Source: Streptomyces rhizoryzae (GTDB lineage: Bacteria > Actinomycetota > Actinomycetes > Streptomycetales > Streptomycetaceae). Taken from it: a DNA stretch of 64,000 bases. Where the stretch lies: the NCBI RefSeq assembly GCF_023155275.1, contig NZ_JALMUV010000039.1:19789-83788 (forward strand), written 5' to 3'. The position numbers were made by a program, and so were the translations under genes. This document shows positions 8,688-16,538 of this stretch, one piece after another. Numbering within the stretch: the first letter of the stretch is position 1; every line of letters begins with the position of its first letter. The notes below the pieces were generated by a model. It made no database searches. It was not told the DNA's origin and saw nothing but the letters and a program-made list of their open reading frames with translations.

Positions 8688-8888
8688 GCCCATCCCCTTC
8701 CGTGACGGTGCGCGCGGGAGGCGGCACAACGGTCCCACCGCCGATGCTTCCGCCGCGCCCGCCGAGGCGCCAGCGCGTACGGTGCCGCCGTCACGGCCGG
8801 GTGACGCGGCGGTGACGGCGGCGGGACGGGCTCGCGGGGTGGGCTCCCGGGGCGGGCTTCCAGGGTGGAGGGCGCGGGCGGTGCCGCG

Positions 8889-9845
8889 TCAGCCCGGCAG
8901 CTGCGGCAGCACCTTGGTGCGGTAGAAGTCGAAGAAGCCCTGCTGGTCCGGGCCGATCTGGTTGATGCAGACGGTGTCGAAGCCGACCGCGGTGTAGGCG
9001 TTGATCGCCGCCAGGTGGGCCTCGGGGTCGTCGCCGCAGGGCACGTGCTCGGCGACGCGCTCCGGCGTGACCAGCGTGACCGCCTGCTCGAAGTGGCGCG
9101 GTGTGGGCAGGATCTGCGGCAGCTCGCCCGGGAGTTGCTCGTTGGCCCACAGCCGGTGGGCGGTCCGCACGGCCGCCTCGCGATCGGTGGACCAGCACAC
9201 CTTCAGTCCGCCCATGGCCGGTTTGGTCCCGCGGCTGCTGCGCCGGAAGCGCTCCACCGCCTCGCCGTCCGGCGCCATGGTCACGAAGCCGTCGCCGATC
9301 CGGCCGGCCAGTTCGGTGGCGGCCGGACCGAATCCCGAGACGTCGATGGGGACCGGTTTCGCGGGGACGGTGTAGAGCCGGGCGTTCTCCACGGTGTAGT
9401 GCTTGCCGTGGTGGCTGACCTCCCGGCCGGTGAAGAGCTGCCGCATGATCTGCACGGCCTCTTCCAGCATCTCCAGGCGGACCGCCGCCTGGGGCCAGCG
9501 GTGCCCGAGGATGTGCTCGTTGAGCGCTTCACCGCTGCCCACCCCGAGGCGGAAGCGCCCCCCGGTCTGCACCGCGGCGGTGGCGGCCGCCTGGGCCGTG
9601 ACCGCCGGGTGCAACCGCACGGTGGGGCAGGTCACGGCGGTTTCCACGGGCAGCGAGGTGGCCTCGGAGAGCGCCCCGATCACCGACCAGACGAACGGGC
9701 TCTGGCCCTGCGCGTCGTTCCACGGGTGGAAGTGGTCGGAGATCCACAGCGAGCTGAAACCGGCCTGTTCGGCCATCCTGGCCTGCTCGACCAGAGCGGC
9801 CGGTGCGTGCTCTTCGCAGGAGAGGAAGTAGCCGTAGTCGGGCAT
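8889..9845 (-). CDS. LLM-class F420-dependent oxidoreductase (F420-G6PDH-like)
   Basis: A 318-residue luciferase-like enzyme from ATG 9845 behind GGAGG. Recognisable blocks are MPDYGYFLSCEEHAP, GFSSLWISDHFHPWND (His/Asp region around residue 40), the F420/phosphate region GRFRLGVGSGEALNEHILG and GFGPAATELAGRIGDGFV. This is the pattern of the TIGR03557 family related to F420-dependent glucose-6-phosphate dehydrogenase. It transfers hydride between an alcohol or hemiacetal and F420 in the cytosol; the actual substrate is unknown. It faces away from the DUF3040 gene across a 303-base gap and is the first of three F420-type enzymes in this window. Confidence 0.9.
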   Translation of the reverse strand: MPDYGYFLSCEEHAPAALVEQARMAEQAGFSSLWISDHFHPWNDAQGQSPFVWSVIGALSEATSLPVETAVTCPTVRLHPAVTAQAAATAAVQTGGRFRLGVGSGEALNEHILGHRWPQAAVRLEMLEEAVQIMRQLFTGREVSHHGKHYTVENARLYTVPAKPVPIDVSGFGPAATELAGRIGDGFVTMAPDGEAVERFRRSSRGTKPAMGGLKVCWSTDREAAVRTAHRLWANEQLPGELPQILPTPRHFEQAVTLVTPERVAEHVPCGDDPEAHLAAINAYTAVGFDTVCINQIGPDQQGFFDFYRTKVLPQLPG

Positions 9846-10148
9846 GGGGCCTCCGGGGCGGGGTGGGGGAGGGGCGGCGCGCCGGGTCCGGGCCGGGGCG
9901 AACCGGTTGGGGCCGGTGTGCCGGGGAAGGCGGGGGACGTGGACCGAGCGGGGTGAGTGGGGGAGGTGCCCGGCCTCTTCGCCTTCGACCGTACGAACGT
10001 TCGCGGACGTCCGCACGCGGGGCGCCCGGCCCGCCCGGCACACCGGGCCCGCGCCGGCCCGCGGGTCAGCGATTGCCGGGCGGGCCGCCCGGGACCAGAG
10101 TGGAGGGAGGACGGGAGGCGTTGGCGCTTTCTCACGGAGGCGACCGCG
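9846..10148. promoter_or_regulatory. Divergent intergenic region with CGAACGTTCG palindrome
   Basis: A perfect 10-base palindrome CGAACGTTCG lies at 9994-10003 between the divergent F420 oxidoreductase and DUF3040 genes. It has the half-sites of an actinobacterial LexA box but no 4-base spacer, so it is not a normal SOS box. The rest is GC-rich without a clear promoter. Confidence 0.35.
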
Positions 10149-10487
10149 ATGACTGAGGCACTGTCCCGCCGGGAGCGCTACCTCCTGGCGCAGATCGAGC
10201 AGGACCTGCGTGCGGACGACGCGGAACTGGACCGCCGCCTGACGACGATGCGCTGGAACGCCCCGCCGCCACCGGCACCGCCCACCCCCCACCCCCCACC
10301 GCGGCGCGACGGCTGCCTGGCCGTGCGCGCGCTGGGAGCCGTGGCCCGGGGTGTCCTGATCCCGGCCGCCACGGCCTCCGCGACGGCCCTGGTATCGGCG
10401 TGCGCGTCGGTGTCGGGACTGGCCCTGGCCTGCCTGCTCCGGCTGGTGTGCCGGCGGTCGCGGCTGCGGAGCCCGGACGACCGCTGA
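10149..10487 (+). CDS. DUF3040 family small membrane protein
   Basis: A 112-residue protein from ATG 10149, eight bases after GGAGG. The N-terminus LSRRERYLLAQIEQDLRADDAELDRRLTTM is the conserved DUF3040 helix seen throughout actinobacteria. A proline-rich linker (PPPPAPPTPHPPP) follows, then a hydrophobic segment of about 40 residues (AARGVLIPAAT to LACLLRLVC) that may form one or two membrane helices. Function of DUF3040 proteins is unknown; some are stress induced. It precedes the SDR gene by 177 bases and could share its transcript. Confidence 0.82.
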   Translation: MTEALSRRERYLLAQIEQDLRADDAELDRRLTTMRWNAPPPPAPPTPHPPPRRDGCLAVRALGAVARGVLIPAATASATALVSACASVSGLALACLLRLVCRRSRLRSPDDR

Positions 10488-10664
10488 CACCGCCCGGCAC
10501 GCGGGCAACGGGCCACGCACCGCGGGGAACGGGCCGGGCACACCACGGGACACGGGCCGGACGCACCGGCGCCGGGCCTTCCGGCGCCGGAGGAGGCAAC
10601 GCGGCCCGGACTGCGAGCACACCGACGCGAGCCGGGACGGCCGGCGGAAAGGGACGTCAACGCC

Positions 10665-11657
10665 ATGGGAATTCTTCCAGCGCCGCCTTCGATCGAGGGG
10701 CTGACCGCCGTCGTCACCGGCGGGTCACGCGGACTCGGCCTGCTGATGGGCCGCGAACTGATGGCCCGCGGCTGCCATGTCGTGCTGCTCGCGCGGGACG
10801 ACACCGAACTCCACCGCGCCGTCGGCCGGCTCACGCCCGCGGAGGGCGGCTCGGTCCGCAGCGCGGTCTGCGACGTGCGGGACAAGAACGCGGTCCAGCG
10901 GTGCCTGGACGAGGTGGTGGCGGAGCGCGGCGGACTGGACATCGTCATCGCCAACGCCGGGATCATCCAGGTGGGACCGGCGGACGCGCTCGGCACCGAG
11001 GGTTTCCACGACGCGCTCGACGCCATCTTCAACGGCTCCCTCAACACCGCGTTCGCCGCCCTGCCGCACCTGCGGCGCAGCCCGGCGGGCGGCCGGCTCG
11101 CGCTGGTCGGTTCGGTCGGCGGGCTGCTGGCGGTACCGCACCTGCTGCCGTACTCCTGCGCCAAGGCCGCGGTCGCCGCGCTGGCCGAAGGGCTGCACGC
11201 CGAGGAGTCACCGCACGGGGTGTCGGTGACCGGGGTGCACCCGGGCCTGATGCGGACCGGATCGCATCTGCACGCGCGGTTCGGCGGCGACCGGCGCCGC
11301 GAGTACGCGTGGTTCCAGGCACTGGCCGGGGCTCCGGTGCTGTCCATGGACGCCGAACGCGCGGCGCACCGCATCGTGACCGCGGTGCAGCGGCGGCGGG
11401 CCCGGATCGTCCTGACCCCGGCCGCCAAGCTCGGCGCCCTGGCGCACGGGGTGGCGCCGGCCGCCACCACCCGGCTCACCACGGTCGTGGGCCGCCTGCT
11501 GCCCAGCGGCGGCGGGCCCGGCACGTCGGAGGGCGCGGAGATCCAGGGCCAGGACCAGCCGCCGGCACCGCGCCTCCGGGGCATGCTGGGCGTCTTCAAC
11601 GAGCGGGCCGCCGACCGCTTCAACCAGCGCGGACGCCCCGACGGCACGCGGCCGTAG
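10665..11657 (+). CDS. Short-chain dehydrogenase/reductase (SDR)
   Basis: A 330-residue classical SDR with an extended C-terminus. The cofactor loop is TGGSRGLG (residues about 18-25), followed by ARD after strand 2, NAG at the end of strand 4 (VIANAGI) and the catalytic Ser/Tyr/Lys in GSVGG and YSCAK. The charged residue after strand 2 is Arg, which suggests NADP(H). The last 70 residues extend beyond the usual SDR fold and are Pro/Gly rich. ATG 10665 follows GGAAAGGGA. It oxidises or reduces an alcohol/ketone pair; the substrate is unknown. A similar layout occurs in lipid-directed SDRs, which I mention only as a possibility. Confidence 0.9.
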   Translation: MGILPAPPSIEGLTAVVTGGSRGLGLLMGRELMARGCHVVLLARDDTELHRAVGRLTPAEGGSVRSAVCDVRDKNAVQRCLDEVVAERGGLDIVIANAGIIQVGPADALGTEGFHDALDAIFNGSLNTAFAALPHLRRSPAGGRLALVGSVGGLLAVPHLLPYSCAKAAVAALAEGLHAEESPHGVSVTGVHPGLMRTGSHLHARFGGDRRREYAWFQALAGAPVLSMDAERAAHRIVTAVQRRRARIVLTPAAKLGALAHGVAPAATTRLTTVVGRLLPSGGGPGTSEGAEIQGQDQPPAPRLRGMLGVFNERAADRFNQRGRPDGTRP

Positions 11658-11711
11658 CGCGTGCCCGGGGCGTCCCGCCGGCTCCGGCGGCCTCCCGCGG
11701 GGTCCGCGGGG

Positions 11712-11960
11712 TCAGTCCTGCGCGGACTTCCCCGGCGGCTTCCGTCCGCCGTCGTGCGGATGCGGCCGGAGCTTCTCCATGGCCTGGCGGGCCTTCCGGC
11801 GCGCCAGTTCGGCGAACTTCAGCGAACCGTGGTCGTGGCCGCGCGAGCCGCGACCGGCGTCGTCCGTACCGCGGTCGGCGTACGGCGGCACCGGCGGGCC
11901 GGCTGTCGGCGGCGGGTTGTTCACCTTCGGAGGTTCGTCCGGAGTGTCGGAACTGGGCAT
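11712..11960 (-). CDS. Small hydrophilic protein of unknown function
   Basis: An 82-residue protein whose ATG at 11960 has an excellent AAGGAGG ribosome binding site seven bases upstream, which is the main reason to call it. The first half is proline-rich and disordered (DEPPKVNNPPPTAGPPVPPY); the second half has a short basic helix LKFAELARRKARQAMEKLRPH. No domain is recognised. It converges with the SDR gene across a 54-base gap. It may bind nucleic acid or a partner through the basic helix, which is inference. Confidence 0.55.
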   Translation of the reverse strand: MPSSDTPDEPPKVNNPPPTAGPPVPPYADRGTDDAGRGSRGHDHGSLKFAELARRKARQAMEKLRPHPHDGGRKPPGKSAQD

Positions 11961-12447
11961 CGCAACCTCCTTCCTGCGGGTTCCGCTCCCCCGTTCCCTC
12001 CCCTCCACTCCACCCGATGCGGCGCCGGCGGGCGACTCGGGCCCGCCAGGCACCGACGGCGGCGCCGCCCGCGCCCGGGGCGGCTGCCAGGCGCCCCGCC
12101 GGTCCGGGCCGCCGCAGCCCGCCACCCGGGCGTTTTCCGAGGTCAGCGCCCGATGCCATGCGAGCTCCGGCGGCCGAACCTATCGTTGAGGGAATGGCCC
12201 CGGAGGGCCGAGCGGGGAGGCCGTGCGCGCCCGCTGAGCGCGCGAAGACGCCTTTCCCCCGGCATCTCGCGACCCCCGCGTGCCGCCCCTCCCGCGCCGC
12301 GCGGCGCGCACGAGGCGTGTGACAACCGCGAGGTGCGGTGTGTGACACCCGCGAGGTGCGGAAAAGCGGTGCGTGGCACAGGAGCGTCGCACGAGGCGGA
12401 GGACCGCGCCGCGCGACGCAGACACGGAAACCGAAGGGGAGATCACC
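11961..12447. promoter_or_regulatory. Intergenic region with 21-base direct repeats upstream of the alcohol dehydrogenase
   Basis: Two near-identical 21-base direct repeats, TGTGACAACCGCGAGGTGCGG (given in part by its ends TGTGACA and GAGGTGCGG) at 12318-12338 and 12341-12361, differ at one base. They start 23 bases apart, about two helical turns, so a protein could bind both on one face. They lie 87-130 bases before the GTG start of the dehydrogenase. The rest of the stretch is GC-rich and holds no gene that I can support. Confidence 0.5.
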
Positions 12448-13632
12448 GTGCGGGCACTGACCTGGCAGGGCAAACGGGACGTCCGCGTCAGCACCGTTCC
12501 CGATCCCACCATCAAGGAGCCGACCGACGTCCTGGTCAAAGTCACCTCCACCGGCATCTGCGGCTCCGACCTGCACCTGTACGAGGTGCTGGCGCCGTTC
12601 ATGGAACCCGGCGACATCCTGGGCCACGAACCGATGGGCATCGTCGAGGAAACCGGCCCCGAGGTCACGGCCCTGTCGGCCGGCGACCGCGTGGTGGTGC
12701 CGTTCAACGTCTCCTGCGGCTCGTGCTGGATGTGCGACCGCGGACTGCACTCCCAGTGCGAGACCACCCAGGTCAAGGAGCACGGCACCGGCGGCGCGCT
12801 GTTCGGCTACACCAAGCTCTACGGCCAGGTCCCCGGCGGCCAGGCCGAGTACCTGCGGGTCCCGTTCGGCAACACGCTGCCGGTCAAGGTGCCGCACGGG
12901 CCGCCGGACGAACGCTTCGTCTACCTCTCCGACGTCCTGCCCACCGCCTGGCAGGCGGTGGAGTACGCCAAGGTCCCCGAGCACCGCAACGTCGTCGTCC
13001 TCGGGCTCGGCCCCATCGGCGACATGGCCGCCCGGGTCGCCCTGCACCGCGGCGCGGAGCAGGTCATCGGCGTGGACCTGGTGCCCGAACGCCTGGCCCG
13101 GGCCCGGGCGCGCGGGGTGCACACCCTGGACCTGAAGGAGCTGGGGGACGGCCTGGGCGACGAGATCCGCCGGCTGACCGGCGGCCGCGGGGCCGACGCG
13201 GTCATCGAGGCGGTGGGCATGGAGGCGCACGGCGCGCCCCTCATCAGGGCCGCCCAGCAGGCCGTCGGCATGCTGCCGGACGCGGTCGCGGAGAAGCTGA
13301 TGACCAGGATCGGGATGGACCGCATGGCGGCGCTCCAGACCGCGATCGACGTGGTGCGCCGGGGCGGCACGATCTCCGTCGTCGGCGTCTACGGCGGCGC
13401 GATGGACCCGATGCCGCTGCTCACCCTGTTCGACAAGCAGATCGAGCTGCGGATGGGCCAGGCCAACGTCCGGCGCTGGGTGGACGACATCCTCCCGCTG
13501 CTCACCGACGAGGACCCGCTCGGCGTCGAGGGCTTCGCCACCCACCAACTCCCGCTGGAGGACGGGCCGGAGGCGTACCGGACGTTCCAGGCGAAGGAGG
13601 ACGGCATGGTCAAGACGCTGCTGCGGCCGTAG
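12448..13632 (+). CDS. Zinc-dependent alcohol dehydrogenase (MDR family, formaldehyde dehydrogenase-like)
   Basis: A 394-residue zinc MDR enzyme. GTG 12448 is chosen: GGGGAG lies upstream and the product then begins MRALTWQGKRDVRV, the usual family start. Catalytic zinc ligands are visible in STGICGSDLHLYE (Cys), GHEPMG (His/Glu) and the later Asp/Glu position; the structural zinc lobe has CGSCWMCDRGLHSQC with four Cys. The Rossmann loop is GLGPIGDMAARVA. Length near 390 with the insertion after the structural lobe fits glutathione-independent formaldehyde dehydrogenase-like members. It probably oxidises a short alcohol or aldehyde adduct with NAD. It leads the adjacent pyrophosphatase by 60 bases. 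Confidence 0.9.
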   Translation: MRALTWQGKRDVRVSTVPDPTIKEPTDVLVKVTSTGICGSDLHLYEVLAPFMEPGDILGHEPMGIVEETGPEVTALSAGDRVVVPFNVSCGSCWMCDRGLHSQCETTQVKEHGTGGALFGYTKLYGQVPGGQAEYLRVPFGNTLPVKVPHGPPDERFVYLSDVLPTAWQAVEYAKVPEHRNVVVLGLGPIGDMAARVALHRGAEQVIGVDLVPERLARARARGVHTLDLKELGDGLGDEIRRLTGGRGADAVIEAVGMEAHGAPLIRAAQQAVGMLPDAVAEKLMTRIGMDRMAALQTAIDVVRRGGTISVVGVYGGAMDPMPLLTLFDKQIELRMGQANVRRWVDDILPLLTDEDPLGVEGFATHQLPLEDGPEAYRTFQAKEDGMVKTLLRP

Positions 13633-13692
13633 CCCCGGCCGGGCAGGCGGTCGCCGCCAACCGCGGCCGCCGCGGTCGCCGAGGAGGTAGTG

Positions 13693-14187
13693 GTGGAATT
13701 CGACGTGACTGTGGAGATCCCCCAAGGGTCGCGGAACAAGTACGAGATGGACCACACGCTGGAGCGGATCCGGCTCGACCGCTTGCTGTTCACCTCCACC
13801 AAGTACCCGGCCGACTACGGCTACATCGAGCACACCCTCGGCCGGGACGGCGACCCGCTGGACGCCCTGGTGCTGGTCGGTGAGCCGACCTTCCCGGGGT
13901 GCGTGATCCTCTGCCGGGCGGTCGGGATGTTCGTGATGCGCGACGAGCAGGGGCCGGACGAGAAGATCCTGTGCGTGCCGGCGCACGATCCGCGCTACGG
14001 CGGGCTCCAGGACATCGGCGACGTACCGGAGTTCGACCGCCTGGAGATCACCCACTTCTTCGAGGTCTACAAGGACCTGGAACCCGGCAAGTCGGTGGAG
14101 GGCTCGCACTGGGAAGGCCGCGACCAGGCATACGCCGAGATCGGGGAGGCCCGGCGGCGGGCCGCGCAGACCGACGGGCCGGGGTGA
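13693..14187 (+). CDS. ppa: Family I inorganic pyrophosphatase
   Basis: A 164-residue enzyme that hydrolyses pyrophosphate to phosphate in the cytosol. The second of two adjacent GTG codons (13693) is preferred, since GGAGG then sits five bases away and the product begins MEFDVTVEIPQGSRNKYE, with the conserved Glu, Lys and Tyr of the active site. The metal-binding signature DGDPLDALV and the later FDRLEITHFFEVYKDLEPGKSVEG are intact. Sequence between them (RYGGLQDIGDVPE) departs from the usual housekeeping form, so this could be a second, accessory copy. It is closely linked to the dehydrogenase in front. Confidence 0.93.
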   Translation: MEFDVTVEIPQGSRNKYEMDHTLERIRLDRLLFTSTKYPADYGYIEHTLGRDGDPLDALVLVGEPTFPGCVILCRAVGMFVMRDEQGPDEKILCVPAHDPRYGGLQDIGDVPEFDRLEITHFFEVYKDLEPGKSVEGSHWEGRDQAYAEIGEARRRAAQTDGPG

Positions 14188-14188
14188 G

Positions 14189-14255
14189 CCCCGCACGGCA
14201 CCCGGCCCCGCACGGCACCCGGCCCCGCACGGCACCCGGCCCCGCACGGCAGCGG
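14189..14255. repeat. 17-base tandem repeat, 3.9 copies
   Basis: The unit CCCCGCACGGCACCCGG is repeated perfectly at 14189-14205, 14206-14222 and 14223-14239, with a nearly complete fourth copy to 14255. It fills the whole gap between the convergent pyrophosphatase and acylphosphatase stop codons. It is not a simple hairpin; it may act as a variable-length spacer. Confidence 0.85.
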
Positions 14256-14265
14256 GGCGGCCGGG

Positions 14266-14547
14266 TCAGCCGCGCGGGGTGGGCAGCACCTCGAAGCCGG
14301 CCAGGCGCTCCGGGGCCTCGTCGCGCACGTCGACGGTGTCCACCTGCGCGGCCGGTGGCCCCTGGCGCGCCCAGTCGACCATTCCGGCCACCTCGGCCTC
14401 GGCGCCTTCGAAGACCGCCTCGACCTCCCCGCCGGGGAGGTTGCGCACCCAGCCCGCGACCCCGCGCGCCAGGGCGTTCTCGCGGCAGGTGTCGCGGAAG
14501 AAGACTCCCTGCACCCGCCCGGACACGATGATGTGCTTCCGCAGCAT
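14266..14547 (-). CDS. acyP: Acylphosphatase
   Basis: A 93-residue protein, the normal length of the family. It hydrolyses the carboxyl-phosphate bond of acylphosphates. The phosphate-binding loop GRVQGVFFR with the catalytic Arg and the strand VRNLPGGEVEAVFEG with the catalytic Asn are both intact. Start ATG 14547 gives MLRKHIIVSGRVQG as in relatives; no strong ribosome binding site is seen. It is the first gene downstream of the FUSC transporter on the same strand, 125 bases away. Confidence 0.92.
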   Translation of the reverse strand: MLRKHIIVSGRVQGVFFRDTCRENALARGVAGWVRNLPGGEVEAVFEGAEAEVAGMVDWARQGPPAAQVDTVDVRDEAPERLAGFEVLPTPRG

Positions 14548-14672
14548 GGGACAGGACTGTAGAGGACCGGACGGCCCCGGCGCGGCAACGGACGCCGCGA
14601 CGGGCGTGGTGGGCCCGGCGGACGGCGGTGTCCGGGCCGGGGCGGACACCTTCCGCGCGACGGCGCCCGGGA

Positions 14673-15917
14673 CTACTCCGGTGGGAGCCGGAGGGCGTCC
14701 AGGCGGTGTTCCGGGGCAGCCCCCAGCCGCGCGCGCAGCTTCGCCACCCACGGGTACTTCTCCCGCTGCTCCCGTGACTGGCGGTTCAGCTCCTCCACCA
14801 GCCGTTCGGAGCGCTTCGCCACGTCCAGCTCGTCCAGGATCCGGTCGATCTCGGCCAGCAGCGCACCGTGCAGCTGCCACTGGCGCGGGTGCTCCCGCAC
14901 GCCGTCCAGCAGCAGGTGCGCCACCACCTCACGGCTGGCGCGGCTCGCGGCCAGCTCTTGGACGAGCCGGTCCTCCGCCTCCTCCGCACTGGCACTGACC
15001 TGCGTGGTGATCAGCACCGCGAAGCTCTCCACGGCGCGCGCCATATGGCCGAACAACTCCCGCAGCGCACCGGCGATGTCCCCCCGGAACAGCGGTTCGC
15101 CGGTCCTGGCCTTGGCGAGATCGGTCAGCGTGCGGCACGCCGTGCGCAGCACCACCGCGGAGATCTCCAGCGTGTCGAGACCGGTGCGCAGCACCACCCG
15201 CGACAGCAGGCCCTCCTTGACGCGGGGGTTCATCCGCAGACTGTCCTCGGCCTGCCGCAGCGCCGCGTCCACCTGCACCACGTCGTGGTCCAGCTGCCGC
15301 GCCTCGTGCAGCCGGGCCGCCGCCTCGGCCACCGGGACCTGGCCGAGCACCTGGTCGCCGAGGCGCAGCAGCAGGTCCCGCATCCGCCCCGCCAGGTGCT
15401 CGATGGACTCACTGGCCGGCTGCACCCACACCGGCGGCACGAACAGCACGTTGAACAGCAGCCCGACGACCGCGCCGATCAGCGTCTCCAGCACCCGGTC
15501 CCAGGCGGTCGCCGCCACCCGGGTCGTGGTCACGCCCAGCACCAGCATCGCGCTGATCGCCACCTCCGGAACGAACTCCCCGGCCCGGACGAACCGGCCG
15601 ATGACCAGCGAAGCCAGGATGATCAGGCCCAGGCTCCACCAGGTCAGTCCCACCAGCGAGCTGAAGCCGATGGCGATGACCACGCCGACCACCACCGAGT
15701 TCACCCGGCGCACCCCGGTGGTGAGCGTGGTGTAGAGGGTGACCTGGACGACGAGCAGTGCGGTCAGGGGAGCGGTCAGCGGGGCCGGCTCGCTGCTCAG
15801 CAGCAGCGCGACCACGTACGCGAGGACGGCGGCGACCGTCGAGCGCAGGGTCTGGGCCACCACGGGCTCGCTGTGCCGCCGGACGAGGTCCAGCAGGGGA
15901 TCGGTTACGTCACGCAC
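14673..15917 (-). CDS. FUSC/aromatic acid exporter family membrane protein
   Basis: A 414-residue membrane protein. GTG 15917 is preferred because AGGGA lies six bases upstream; ATG 15938 has no ribosome binding site. The N-terminal half has about six membrane segments (for example VAAVLAYVVALLL, VVVGVVIAIGFSSLVGL, LGLIILASLVIGRFV, LIGAVVGLLFNVLFV), the C-terminal half is a long helical cytoplasmic region rich in Arg and Glu. This is the layout of FUSC/ArAE-type efflux proteins, which export aromatic acids or related anions. It is divergent from an HTH regulator gene, which may or may not control it. Confidence 0.85.
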   Translation of the reverse strand: MRDVTDPLLDLVRRHSEPVVAQTLRSTVAAVLAYVVALLLSSEPAPLTAPLTALLVVQVTLYTTLTTGVRRVNSVVVGVVIAIGFSSLVGLTWWSLGLIILASLVIGRFVRAGEFVPEVAISAMLVLGVTTTRVAATAWDRVLETLIGAVVGLLFNVLFVPPVWVQPASESIEHLAGRMRDLLLRLGDQVLGQVPVAEAAARLHEARQLDHDVVQVDAALRQAEDSLRMNPRVKEGLLSRVVLRTGLDTLEISAVVLRTACRTLTDLAKARTGEPLFRGDIAGALRELFGHMARAVESFAVLITTQVSASAEEAEDRLVQELAASRASREVVAHLLLDGVREHPRQWQLHGALLAEIDRILDELDVAKRSERLVEELNRQSREQREKYPWVAKLRARLGAAPEHRLDALRLPPE

Positions 15918-16058
15918 TCCTCGTCCCTTTCCCGCCATCCGCACCGGCAACAACCATCCGCCCACCGATATCCGAAATATCCCCTGACCCTGCCGCGACG
16001 CGCCCCAACGGCCCGAGCGCCTCCAGGGAAAGCCTTACACTCCCTGTATTCCGCAAAA

Positions 16059-16100
16059 TTCCCTATTGGCTCGCAAGGTAGGGAAGGTTAAGGTATCTTC
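16059..16100 (+). promoter_or_regulatory. Promoter with inverted-repeat operator; predicts a leaderless mRNA
   Basis: A -35 element TTGGCT (16066-16071), a 17-base spacer and a -10 element TAAGGT (16089-16094) end six bases before the ATG at 16101, so transcription should start at or next to the start codon. The inverted repeat TTCCCTA-N13-TAGGGAA (16059-16065 and 16079-16085) overlaps the -35 and spacer and is well placed for repression, probably by the HTH protein encoded immediately downstream. Confidence 0.65.
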
Positions 16101-16538
16101 ATGAGTGATCGAGAACGTTTCTATTCCGTGGAACAGGTGGCTGAGCGGCTGGGGCTGCATGTGCGGACCGTGCGGAACTACGTACGGGACGGCCGGCTGC
16201 CGGCCGTGCGCATCGGCAAGCAGTACCGGATCGCCCGCGAGGACCTGGAGACCTTCACCGGGCGTCCGATGAGCGCCCCGGAGGAGGGCGCGGAGCGGCC
16301 GGCGCGGCACACCGAGGCGTCCAGCATCGTGGAGGTCGAGGGCGTCGACGCCAGGACGGCCGACCGCCTGTCCACCCTGCTGACGTCGGCGGCCGCCGCC
16401 CGCGGATTCGGCGAGCGGCCCCTGCGGGTCCAGACGGTCTACGACCCGGACCGGGCACGGATGAAGGTCATCGTTCTCGGCGGCCTGGCCGACACGGCCA
16501 GGCTGTTCGACTACATCGAGGGGGTACTCGCGTCATGA
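16101..16538 (+). CDS. Excisionase/MerR-type HTH regulator with C-terminal sensor-like domain
   Basis: A 145-residue protein. Residues 7-55 form an excisionase/MerR-like winged HTH (FYSVEQVAERLGLHVRTVRNYVRDGRLPAVRIGKQYRIAREDLE). The C-terminal 70 residues (VEGVDARTADRLSTLLTSAAAA, then VQTVYDPDRARMKVIVLGGL) resemble a small ligand or dimer domain. The stop codon overlaps the start of the next gene as ATGA, so the hydrolase is translationally coupled. Regulation: the inverted repeat over its promoter suggests autoregulation. Genes of this type paired with a hydrolase are seen elsewhere in Streptomyces; the signal is unknown. Confidence 0.85.
   Translation: MSDRERFYSVEQVAERLGLHVRTVRNYVRDGRLPAVRIGKQYRIAREDLETFTGRPMSAPEEGAERPARHTEASSIVEVEGVDARTADRLSTLLTSAAAARGFGERPLRVQTVYDPDRARMKVIVLGGLADTARLFDYIEGVLAS

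Noticed and set aside
5895..8705. A long plus-strand frame over the patatin gene
   Set aside because: High GC removes stops from the antisense frame; composition is Arg/Pro/Gly rich and no domain is recognisable.
9994..10003. LexA (SOS) box
   Set aside because: Half-sites CGAAC and GTTCG are adjacent with no 4-base spacer.
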